From: Symbiodinium natans
Taxonomy: Eukaryota > Sar > Dinophyceae > Suessiales > Symbiodiniaceae
DNA: 43,413 bases
Direction of reading: 5' to 3'
NCBI GenBank assembly: GCA_905221605.1
Contig: CAJNDS010000087.1
Span: forward strand, 191,486 to 234,898
Under the pieces are notes generated by a model that had not been told where the DNA came from, did no database searches, and saw only the letters and a program-made list of their open reading frames with translations. Of the stretch, positions 34,626 through 43,055 are shown piece by piece. Numbering within the stretch: position 1 is the stretch's first letter; each line of letters starts with the position of its first letter. The position numbers and the translations under genes are program-made.

Positions 34626-37600
34626 CTCCGATGCGTTGTGACACATCGTGAGATTGTTGCTAGATTCAACACTTGCCAGCTCAAGTTGGAAAGAAAGCAG
34701 GAGACAAACCGTTGCATCCCTTTTCCCTTTTCCCGCACACCATCCCGGACCATCGCCCCCCGCCCCCCCTCCCCCGCCACAACTCTGGGGGAGAGCGGCA
34801 ATCTTTGCCTTGCAAAAAGCGGCGGGCGTGATTCAACTTGAGGTGAGACAGTTGCACTTGAGATCACTTGAGCGATGTACTGAACTTTGCAGCTGGACTC
34901 CATTTTTGAGGACCCCTTTTTGGACCCATTGGACCACGCTCTCTGAAAGACCTCTGCCCGCACACACCTTGGCCGGAGATGGTGCTCCGCAACTTCCCCC
35001 AAGAGCCGCAGCTCACCCACATTCGCCTCGGCTTCCTGCCGAGAAGCTGGAACAAGCAGACCTGGATCCCCCCCCTGCTCTGTGGGACTCCTACAGGGCC
35101 TCAAAATGCCCCTCCGCGCTCCCTCCCCACCCCTTCCCCCCCCTCCCCCCCCCCGACAGCGTGAAAGAGAGAAAGGGACAGAGGTGAACGAAGAAGAGAG
35201 AGATGAACGAGCAAGAGAGAGAAAGAGAGAGAGAGAGCGAGAGAGAGAGAGAAAGACAGCAAGAGAAAGAAAAGAAGAGAAAGGTGAAGGAGAAAGAGAA
35301 AGGCGAACGGGAAGAGAAAAAGAAAGAGAGAAAGAGAAAGCGCCAGAGAAAAACAAAGACGGTTTACGCTCCTGAACCTGCCTGATCACACAGCACAGGA
35401 CAGCATCGAGTGGCCCAAGACAAAGACAAAGAGAAATCAAGAGAAAGACAAAGACAAAGAGAAAGAGAAAACAAAGAGAAAGAGAAAGGAGAAAGAGAGC
35501 ACTTGCGTCGCGACACTTTTGTCTCGCGAAGCGTAGGTCTCGGAAAGGTGCCGGCATTTGCCGGATGGGTTTGGCCTCCACGCCCGCGGCGGCTGGGCAG
35601 CCGCAAGGGATCTAGGGCGCGGAGGACTAAACCAACCCTGGACAGGGCTAAACCACAACGAACCTTATCGGGCGGGGGGGAGGGAGCCGAAAAGGTCTTC
35701 GAGCAGTCGCTCGTAGGTTTGCTTGCGAAGTGCTAGCGCGCAGCACTTTCGTCGCGACACTTTTGTCTCGCGAAGGCATAGGTGTCGGAAAGGTGCCGGC
35801 ATTTGCCGGACGGGTTTGGCCTCCAGGCCCGCGACGGCTGGGCAGCCGCAAGGGATCTAAGGTAACCCTAGGGGCGCGGAGGACTAAACCAACCCTGGAC
35901 AGGACAGGGCTAAACCACAACGAACCTTATCCACCCCTAAATTGCTTCGGGCTCGAAAGCGAAGAGATGAAGGCATGGATGACTTTCTGCTAAACTCCAA
36001 GTCACTCACTTTTGCTTGGACCGTAAAGGCGCTGTCGGTCAAACATGAGACACAAATTCCACACATGCTTCCTCAACCCTTTGGGTTGGTAGGTGGGGTT
36101 CCCAGGTAGTAGAAAAACTTTACACCCCGCCTTGATGTTGTGCGAACTGTAAGCTCAACATCACCTGTACACTAGCGGGTTCCACTTTGTCGTTGGGCTC
36201 ATCTGGTATTGAGCGATGGCCTCGTTGTGCTCTCCATTCTGGAGTTCCTGCACTTGGTGAAAACTGTTCCTACTGTTTCCTCGTAGGCAACACTTCGCTC
36301 AGGTAAGCTTGTACTCGTCGTAGCTCACTCTGTACGGAAAAAAGTGAAACTATTCACATCTTTCACTCACATGGTCCCGGGCTGACAACTGCCACAAGGA
36401 CGGTAGTGCAATCTCGCACGCACTGCTGCACTGTAAGTGAATCTCCTCATCTGCACACGTAAGTCTGTGATACCTCTTGCCATGAGGCGTGTACACATAC
36501 TGGGGTTGTGCTCGTAGCTGTTCGTCCACGTCCTGCTGCGCATAGGAACGATATTAATCATTCCCCATTCTTGAAATCGCCTTGCAAGCTCTTCGTCATT
36601 CACATGGATTTGGCTTGCTGGTACTGTACTGATTCCAGGCATTCCATCACCACTGCCTGTCGCTGAATCCTCTTGCGCACCACAGAAATACATGTTGACT
36701 GCCCTTGCTGTACGGGGCGGACAATACTTCTGCACAAATTGCCTTATACTGAACTCTTCCTGCGGCTCTTCGGACTGGTAGTAGTGGCCAAATAAATTAA
36801 CTGGTTCCTGTGGCCCTTCTTCCTGCGGTTCCTGTGGCCCTTCTTCCTGTGGTTCCTGTGGTCCTTCTTCCTGTGGTTCCTGTGGTCCTTCTTCCTGCGG
36901 TTCCTGTGGTTCTTCTTCCTGTGGTTCCTGTTGTCATTCTTTTTGCGTTTCCTGTCGTCCTTTGTTCACCTTCTGCTCAAACTGTCAGGCTGAAGCTGAA
37001 GTTCCTCGAATTTCTTCGGGCGCTCAGGCAACCAACCTAAAGAAAGAGAACGAGGATTAAAAACAGCGTCAGTGCATCCGGCACCGGTCTCCGAGCCCCA
37101 ACACCTAAAAGGAAAAGTCCCACCCCCAGGCTTGGCGCTGGCCTCCGGCCTGCACCCACCATGCGACCGCGAGACCCTTCCCACTCAGGTGGTCCCCTCG
37201 GGACCGTTCTTAGACCTGGCTTTCCACTTTGGCTTGGGTCTCTCGGCCTGATCTCGTCCTCGGCGGCGCAGTGGGCGGGTAAGGTTGGAGAATGGATGGA
37301 GGGATGTCTGGGGACGCTGCTCACACCACCCACACCACCCACACCACCCACACCACCCACACCACCCACACCACCCGCACCACCCACACCACCCACACCA
37401 CCCACGCCACCCACACCACCCACACCACCCACACCACCCACACCACCCGCACCACCCACACCACCCGCACCACCCGCACCACCCACACCACCCACGCCAC
37501 TGCTGTGGCACCACGTGGCCTTCCGCGACCGCCTCACGGCAGGACTGAACTGCCAAAATTTGGCTCCGGCCACCCTCTTCGGAGTCGACAAACCTCTTGA

Positions 37601-40600
37601 AAGCGCTGGGACAAAGTACTGTAAAACCACCGGGGCGTACATGGACCAAAAAAACCACTGCTCGCCAACCTTCTTCCCAACCAGTTCTTCAAAAGGCCCC
37701 GGTCCTCGGCCTCTTGGAGGGCTCCTCGATTCATAGCTCTGGCGGCCATCCCCGCCCGCACCACCCAAATAGGCAGTGGCCTCTGCGAGTGAGCCGAAGG
37801 AATGCGATACCGAAGTTGGGCAGAAGGCCTCGCCGTCCGCGCCACGGATCTCAGCGAAGCGCACGTCTCGATTTGGCTCGCGCCCCGGGCTGAAACGTAC
37901 AGGCAGAGTGCAATCGCGTAGTTGGAGAGTGAGCTCCTCAGTCTCTTGCCCGCCTCCAGAATTTGCTCTGCGAAGAGTAGGCCTGGTAGGTACTCTCGAA
38001 GTCGCCTGGCTTGCTCTGCTCGGCGTCGCACCACTGGATGTTCAGGCCCTTCGTCCTGCAGCCAAGCAGCCAAAGAGCGAAGCAAGCGCCCTGCTAAGGC
38101 CCGACAATCTGCGGAAAGAAGCAGGCCAGTCAAAATGCTGCCCAAATAGGCAGCCTACACAGCAGCTGAAAGTCAACAGCAGAAGACGGGCCAAGAAGGA
38201 CTATGGCTGGACGAGGCCAAATACACCCGAAGTTCACTGAGCACGGCAGGCACTAAAGAGAGCCACATGAGCCGAAAAGGTCTTCGAGCGGTCGCTCGTA
38301 GGTTTGCTTGCGAAGTGCTAGTGCGCAAAGAATAAGAGAAAGAGAAAGAACAAAACAATGACAAAGAGATAGTTAGTTATTTAAAAACTTAAATTTTTGT
38401 TAAATAATTTTAAAATATTGTTTAGCTTTTAAATGAATTAAAATACTATTTAAGTAAAAGATTTTCATTATGGTTACTGAAGCAAAATTAGAAACTGGTT
38501 ATATTAGTCAAATTATTGGTCCAGTTGTAGACGTTACTTTCCCAAATGGTAACTTACCAAAAATTTATAATGCACTTGAAATTGGGTCTGGGGACTCTAG
38601 TATTGTTTGTGAAGTGCAACAATTATTAGGTAGAACAAGAAAAAGACAAAGAGCAAGACACAGAGAAAGATACAAAGATGAAGAAGAGGAAAGAAAGAAG
38701 AGGAAAGAGAGAGAAGACAGAGAAGAGGGAGCAGAGATGGAGAAAAAGACAAGAGAGAAGAAAGAGAGGAGAGGGAGAAGAGAGAGAAGAGAGAGAAGAG
38801 AGAGAAGAGAGAGAAGGGAGAGAAGAGAGAGAAGAGAGAGAAGAGAGAGAAGAGAGAGAAGAGAGAGAAGAGAGAGAAGAGGGAGCAGAGAGGGAGAAAA
38901 AGACAAGAGAGAAGAAAGAGAGGAGAGGGAGAAGAGAGAGAAGAGAGAGAAGAGAGAGAAGAGAGAGAAGAGAGAGAAAGAGAGAAGAAGAGAGAGAGAA
39001 GAGAGAGAGAAGCATAGAGGATAAAAAACAAGAGAGAAGAAGAGAGAGAGAAGATAGAGAAGAGATAGAAGAGAAGAAGAGAGAGAAGAGAGAGAAGAGA
39101 GAGAAGAGAGAGAAGAGAGAGAAGAGAGAGAAGAGAGAAAGAGAGAGAAGAGAGAGAGAAAGAGAGAAGAGAGAAGAATAGAGAGAAGAGAGAGAAGGAG
39201 AGAGAGAGAGAAGAGAGAGAAGAGAGAAGAAGAGAGGAAGAAGAGAGAAGAAGAGAGAAGAAGAGAGAAGAAGAGAGAAGAAGAGAGAAGAAGAGAGAAG
39301 AAGAGAGAAGAAGAGAGAAGAAGAGAGAAGAAGAGAGAAGAAGAGAGAAGAAGAGAGAAGAAGAGAGAAGAAGAGAGAAGACAGAGAAGAGGGAGGAGAG
39401 AGAGAGAGAGAAAAGACAGAGAAGAGGGAGCAGAGATGGAGAAAGATCTCTGTGCTTATCGAATGGCTTATCGTCATGGTGGATCCGCCGGGCTTTCCAT
39501 TGTGTGGGTGTTTCAATATTCCCTGAAGGCTTCCGCATTTCCACTTCGTTTGGCCCGCCAAATTTGCTTCTTTTAACACCCGGCTGTTTTGGGGGGTTTT
39601 GGCGCCCGTACTGCAAAGTGGTCTTCCCAGCGCTCGGGCCAAAAATGGACTTCTTTAAATCTCGGAGTGTATTTCTCAAACCCTCGGATTCTTGCACTTG
39701 TTTCACCTTACTTCACCTCATCTTATTTTGACTTATTTGCACTTCCAAATGCTCTCGATGTACTGAGCATCTCTTCGACCTCCATCGGCCCCCTGGCTTT
39801 GCTCAACAGAAGGTAACGTTGGCAAAAGCATACAGATCAGAGCTCCCAAGCTTGCACCATAGCGAGGAAGGAATGACACTCGACTTCAGTGATTGCAGAC
39901 GTCCAGACACAAAAACAGCGAAGTGGGCGCCTGCTCCCGCTGCTCCTCCTCGCGCTGTCGGCGCCGGCGCGCCTCCTCACAGCGATTTTGAGCGTTGCCC
40001 GAAGTGCTCCAGGATGCTTCAGGATGCTTCAGGATGCTTCAGGATGCTTCAGGTGCACCAGTCGCTGGGCCTCCCGTTGGCGGCGCTCCTCCTCCTCGCG
40101 GCGACGCTTCTGCTCCTTTCTCCACAAGCATGGGGTCGTGTGAGCGCGTGTGTGTGTGCGAGTGCGGGTGTGAGCGCCTGTGGCCGTGCGGCAGCGCACG
40201 CATGTGTGCGCTTGCGCAAGTGCGCTTACACGCGCGCCCGCGCGCCTGCACGCGGCTTGCGTGCCTCCGCCCCTGCACGCCTGCGTGCCTGCCTGCATGA
40301 CTGCGTGGCGCGTGCGTGACGAATGCGTGACACGTGCCCAAAGGGACCAGAGCAGGCAGATTCCTTACGGTTGTTGACGAGAGACAAAATCCACCGATTC
40401 ATCACTTCAAGAAGTTGCCCATATCGGCAGCGGAGGGGGGGTTGACGATTAGAGAATTTGCCGATATCGACAAGTTTGGTGTCCAAAGTGGCAACGAAAG
40501 TTTAGACGCAGCTTGGTGGAATTCGACGGAAGTTTGATGGCCTGTGAGGAAGTTTCAGGGTAGCAGTTTCCCAAACCCCTTGGCAGATCCAAAGGATGGA

Positions 40601-42170
40601 TCCTGCAAGTCGAGCAGTTCACAGCAGTTCCAAGAGCGGTTCCCTTTTTGGCGGCTGCATTTCAGACGTACAGCAGTCGATGTACAGAAGTGCATGGAAC
40701 ACCATAGCTGTGCCGAAATTCGCTGATGTGGCTCAAACACTTGACCCGAAACAAGCGCAAGCTACCATACAGGCAAACTATCAGCCGTGCTCATCTTGAG
40801 CCAAAACGTAAATTATGCACAAACAGGCAAAGAACCTACAGGCAGGCAGCAAGGGCCTCTAAGGGCATACACCGACAGCACAGCTGACACTGACACGCTA
40901 ACTATACTTTGTGAGCACTCACATTTCGCCCCTCAGCCGAGCCCTCAGCATTTTAGAAACAAACCGTGAAACCCCCATAGGCCCTGTGCCATAGGCTTGT
41001 TACTTTTTGAGAGCAGGAACGACTTGACAGGATTCATGACCAAAGACATATTCGTGAAAATTGAAAACGAATCAGGTGGAACATCTGAAATACCGAGCGG
41101 ATAGGGTGAACAGGCTAAATTTAAAAAATCTGTCGTAATGAACTACAAGACAAGTTGATGACTGAGAAGACGTGTGAGGTGATCAGACATGGACAATTAG
41201 TGGAAAGTGACGGTGAAAATGAATAAGGTTGCTAGGGTCACATGTTGATGAAAGTGAATGAGGTGACGTTGTTCGGCAATGTCACGGAATAATGAACATG
41301 AGAGGGGGAAGGACTGAAGCGAACGATGCCGACTGCGCCGTCTCCCGCTTCTCTCCCGCAAGTCCTCCTCGCGCTTGTCCCGCAGATCCCGCTCCCGCCG
41401 CGGAGCGCCTTGCCAAAACACTATAGGGGCCAGGTACTCACCGCAACTGAGCAACTGAGCAACTGCACTCTCCCGACCTACACTGATACGCAGCTTCTCG
41501 TCCACCTTGCCATCCCAAGGCACCTGCACAAAAAGCATTTCCAAGCGCAAATCCTCTCATCTGATACTCAGAGTCTCCGTCTCCGCGCCCTCCGCGCCCT
41601 CCGCGCCCTCCGCTCTCCCCGCCTTCCAAAAGGAGGTCGGGGGCATCACGTTCTCTCGGCCAAGGTTCCCACCATTGTAGGCCCAGACTTGGTCGCCACC
41701 CACCTTCGGGCCGAACCACCAGCCATTGAAGGAAGGACCGTCGCCTAGAAAGAGGATACAGTCGGATACAGCACTTCTAGAAGTGCGGAGTCTCAAGGCT
41801 GAGAACAGGAAAACGGCAACAGAGGACCAGCGAGGGCCGAGCGCTCGTCCCAGTAGTAGATCAGTACCGTCACGCTGCCAGGGGGACCCTCCTCGTACGC
41901 AGAAAGACGCAAATTGTTTCTCTGATAGAACCTTTCCTGGCTTCGGCCTGACCGTTCTCCTCTGTATGTTTTCTTCAATTCGCCTCTTCTGACGCGCCTT
42001 CTTGTAGACAGGCTTGCCGTGGTTCGACTCTTTTGTATTGTACAAGCCTGTGAAAGAGCATGACACTGCACTCAGAGGGCTCAGAGGGCTCCGTGCTCTG
42101 CACAGGGCCTTGGATGATGTTCGACACTGTCTCATTGCTGCAGCCGGTCACATGGATCGATGGCTCGGGC
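31153..42170 (-). CDS. Large micro-exon gene: [13 protein letters not shown] domain plus long coiled coil
   Basis: The main gene of the window, read from right to left. At least 17 coding exons of 27-122 nt were found by eye. Nearly all start with G after AG and end in CAG, GAG or AAG; the commonest donor is GC. Parts are described in separate entries: N-terminal domain (42170-41290), Glu/Arg-rich exons (40115-39931), a helical exon (38055-37954), and C-terminal coiled-coil exons (34625-31153). Together they give an N-terminal folded domain followed by a long charged helix, a layout I associate with large cytoskeletal or scaffold-like proteins of dinoflagellates, from memory. No enzyme motif is seen. 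Exons between 39.9 and 38.1 kb and between 37.9 and 34.7 kb are incomplete, so one gene is an inference from strand, style and order. Neither end of the gene is proven to lie in the window. Confidence 0.65.
31700..31740. repeat. CTTAGAGT tandem repeat
   Basis: About five copies of an 8- to 9-bp unit in an intron of the large gene. Confidence 0.85.
32112..32228. repeat. AGACGGAG tandem repeat
   Basis: About fourteen copies of an 8-bp unit. A 11-bp GGGTGGACATG triplicate follows at 32271-32301. Both lie in an intron of the large minus-strand gene. Confidence 0.95.
32926..33028. mobile_element. 103-bp inverted-repeat element (MITE-like)
   Basis: The ends GGGTATGTGCCTA and TAGGCACATACCC are perfect 13-bp inverted repeats. 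Both sides are flanked by ACAT (32922-32925 and 33029-33032), as expected for a 4-bp target duplication. The inside is AT-rich and partly self-complementary (ATTATAAGGG, AATTATGAGGG, ATTATAATAG) and has no reading frame. This is the classic look of a small non-autonomous DNA transposon; the parent transposase is not in the window. It lies in an intron of the large gene. Confidence 0.75.
35020..35165 (+). repeat. Dispersed hairpin repeat, copy 3 (partial)
   Basis: The left arm with CCTCGGCTTCCTGCCGAG and AACAAGCAGACCTGGATC matches copies 1 and 2 but lacks GCGTCT in the middle. It runs into C-rich sequence and then a GA-rich tract; the right arm of the other copies is absent. Confidence 0.65.
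35166..35499. repeat. GA-rich simple sequence
   Basis: Purine-rich plus strand with GAGAGA, GAAAGA and GACAAAGA runs, split by about 35 bases of normal sequence near 35370-35405. Confidence 0.85.
35500..35930. repeat. Two tandem copies of a 170-190 bp repeat
   Basis: Copy A at 35500-35668 and copy B at 35744-35930 share GTCGCGACACTTTTGTCTCG, GGAAAGGTGCCGGCATTTGC, GGGCAGCCGCAAGGGATCTA and ACTAAACCAACCCTGGACAG. Copy B carries two small insertions (AAGGTAACCCT and a doubled ACAGG). Between them lies a 59-bp segment (35684-35742) that recurs at 38269-38327. Confidence 0.9.
36371..36927 (-). CDS. Exon with Gly-Pro-Gln-Glu repeats, unrecognised
   Basis: A minus-strand frame open for 185 codons, from an AG|G acceptor at 36928 to AT|GTGAGTG at 36370. 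It starts with five copies of GPQEPQEE, then Tyr/Gln-rich sequence, then [16 protein letters not shown] and a basic part, [20 protein letters not shown] and [19 protein letters not shown]. If spliced over a 41-nt intron (36370-36330), the protein ends [10 protein letters not shown] and TGA at 36301-36299; unspliced it ends within a few codons. A 42-nt intron would join it to the upstream exon at 37036-36970, but the frame does not match, so that link is doubtful. I do not recognise the family. It may be a separate gene nested in the large one. Confidence 0.45.
36809..36927. repeat. 24-bp coding repeat
   Basis: Five copies of a unit like GGTTCCTGTGGCCCTTCTTC, eight codons per copy on the minus strand. 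The period preserves the frame of the exon at 36371-36927. Confidence 0.9.
36970..37036 (-). CDS. 67-nt exon, helical
   Basis: A strong polypyrimidine acceptor (TCGTTCTCTTTCTTTAG, ending at 37037) and an AAG|GTGAAC donor bound this exon. The open frame reads [20 protein letters not shown]. The FEELQ helix would fit the coiled-coil gene, while its position next to the GPQEPQEE exon suggests the other gene. Assignment is open. Confidence 0.4.
37316..37500. repeat. CACACCACC 9-bp repeat
   Basis: About twenty copies, some CGCACCACC or CACGCCACC. It makes long Thr-Pro, His-Pro and Gly-Val ORFs on both strands that are not genes. Confidence 0.95.
37954..38055 (-). CDS. 34-codon helical exon
   Basis: Bounded by CTGCAG|GAC and GAG|GCGGGC, exactly 102 nt. 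It reads [20 protein letters not shown] and continues with [14 protein letters not shown]. The composition is helical and amphipathic, fitting the long coil of the surrounding gene. Further leftward on the same strand, [13 protein letters not shown] (about 37725-37690) may be another exon of the same protein, but its limits are unclear. A long frame (37534-38145) runs over this exon and its introns; only the bounded part is supported. Confidence 0.6.
38269..38327. repeat. 59-bp copy of the 35684-35742 segment
   Basis: GAGCCGAAAAGGTCTTCGAG and GTCGCTCGTAGGTTTGCTTG are shared with only about two mismatches across the unit. It ends about 30 bases before the plastid-derived insert. Confidence 0.9.
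38357..38632 (+). other. atpB: Plastid DNA insert: leader and start of atpB
   Basis: About 113 AT-rich bases, like a plastid 5' leader, lead into an ATG at 38470 and 54 codons of the CF1 ATP synthase beta subunit, including [30 protein letters not shown] and CEVQQLLG. The full gene has about 475 codons; here the match stops after LLG at about 38631 and the frame runs on into a GA repeat, giving a meaningless Arg/Glu tail. No substitution looks damaging, so the transfer is recent or the piece is an assembly join. Codon use (TTA, GTA, GGT) is plastid-like and differs sharply from the flanks. It lies inside an intron of the large minus-strand gene, on the other strand, and is not expected to be expressed. 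Confidence 0.88.
38633..39455. repeat. Long GA-rich tract
   Basis: More than 800 bases of purine-rich repeats. GAGAGAAGA units dominate up to about 39170, and a regular 12-bp AGAAGAGAGAAG array at 39225-39380 is nearly perfect. Blocks such as GACAAGAGAGAAG recur at 38749 and 38902. It explains the Arg-Glu and Ser-Leu ORFs. Confidence 0.97.
39931..40115 (-). CDS. Two 45-nt exons of the charged coiled coil
   Basis: Exon 40115-40071 reads [15 protein letters not shown] and exon 39975-39931 reads [15 protein letters not shown]. Both are exactly 15 codons, start with G after AG, and end in GAG or CAG followed by a GC donor. The intron between them holds an 11-bp repeat of the type TTCAGGATGC. Equal length and similar sequence suggest one exon duplicated from the other. 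A 15-codon cassette adds about four helical turns, so gain or loss would leave the helix in phase only approximately. Confidence 0.7.
40010..40053. repeat. GGATGCTTCA tandem repeat
   Basis: Four copies of a 10-bp unit in the intron between the two 45-nt exons. Confidence 0.85.
40140..41290. other. Intron-like sequence, no exon recognised
   Basis: GT/GC-rich simple sequence at 40140-40330, then unremarkable sequence. If the large gene is continuous this is an intron or holds exons I could not see. Confidence 0.4.
41290..42170 (-). CDS. N-terminal exons with the [17 protein letters not shown] domain
   Basis: Exons 42170-42109, 42047-41998, 41936-41843, 41744-41623 and 41523-41442. The reading across them is [15 protein letters not shown], then [17 protein letters not shown], then [12 protein letters not shown], then [20 protein letters not shown], then MPPTSFWK joined to [16 protein letters not shown]. 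Each junction keeps the frame: codons are split as G|GC and C|GC and the rest fall between codons. Four introns (61, 61, 98 and 99 nt) start with GC and end with AG. The last exon meets GTGAGT; a 33-nt segment then either is a tiny intron or is read through, and [20 protein letters not shown] follows, where the coiled coil starts. Domains with YYWDERDG..[12 protein letters not shown] recur in algal and dinoflagellate proteins, to my recollection; their function is unknown to me. Confidence 0.8.
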
Positions 42171-42374
42171 CTCAAGAATTTTCGGATTCTTCGAAATCTC
42201 GATAGCCCCAAGACATGAGGAAGATGATAGGAAGATGATGCGTTGAGCAGTGTATAAATCACACTCAAAAAGACCATCGCCATATTGACTGCCAGCCACC
42301 CACTCGCGGAGCCAGACACGGAGGCGGGCGGTGGCACTGCAGCGCCTGGGAGAAGTGTGAGCGTCTTGAGGGAG

Positions 42375-42377
42375 AGG

Positions 42378-42412
<35 letters not shown>
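42375..42412. repeat. GA dinucleotide repeat
   Basis: A pure GA run upstream (minus strand) of the first exon found of the large gene. Sequence from 42171 to 43040 shows no further exon I can support. Confidence 0.95.
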
Positions 42413-42415
<3 letters not shown>

Positions 42416-43055
42416 AATTCGGAGTTTCTCGGAGAAAAAGCACACATGCACAGACATACAGGGCTGTCAGATGCTTTGAGCCGATTCTTCCGCGCGGAGC
42501 TCTCTGGCTCTGGTGTGCAGCTCTCTGGTGCAACGCAGCCAAGGAGCCACTTCGCCGATCGGGGCCTACTGTCAAAAACTGTCGTTTCGACCCCCCAAAG
42601 AGCGAACAAAACGGAGAGAACACCTTTCAAACAAAAAAGACAACACGCTTACACTTACCCCACATTACACACCGCCGCTCCTCGGGGAGGTCCCGGGCGG
42701 ACGTGAGGAGCTTCAACATGGCTCCTCTGCGTTACACCGCTACATCCACACCGCTCACCGCTCCCACACCGCTCCGACTCTCACTGCAGCCGCAGAGAGG
42801 TCACAGGGTGCGAAGTGCTCTGACTCTGAACTCTTCACTGTCCTCGGATCTCTCCTGCGGTCGTTGGGAAGCTCCCGCCGATCTCCTCATAGAAGGCAGA
42901 GTGCATTTTTTGCAGAAACAACTCTCTTTCGAACACCATGCATATGCAGGGCGGCGGGCGCTTGTGTGCACAGGCACTTGCCTGTGCGCGTGTGTGCGAG
43001 TGCGAGTGCGTGCGTGCGTAGGTGCGGGTGTGGGTGCGTTGGCGTGTGCGTGCAT

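Noticed and set aside
36809-36927. A CRISPR-like array
   Set aside because: Continuous 24-bp tandem repeat without spacers, in a eukaryotic coding exon.
37037-37864. 275-codon minus-strand and 191-codon plus-strand ORFs
   Set aside because: Held open by the 9-bp CACACCACC repeat; only the flanking splice-bounded bits are considered.
38597-39706. 369-codon minus-strand Ser/Leu ORF and 167-184 codon plus-strand Arg/Glu ORFs
   Set aside because: They arise from the GA tract. The plus-strand one begins as true plastid atpB but only by accident continues through the repeat.
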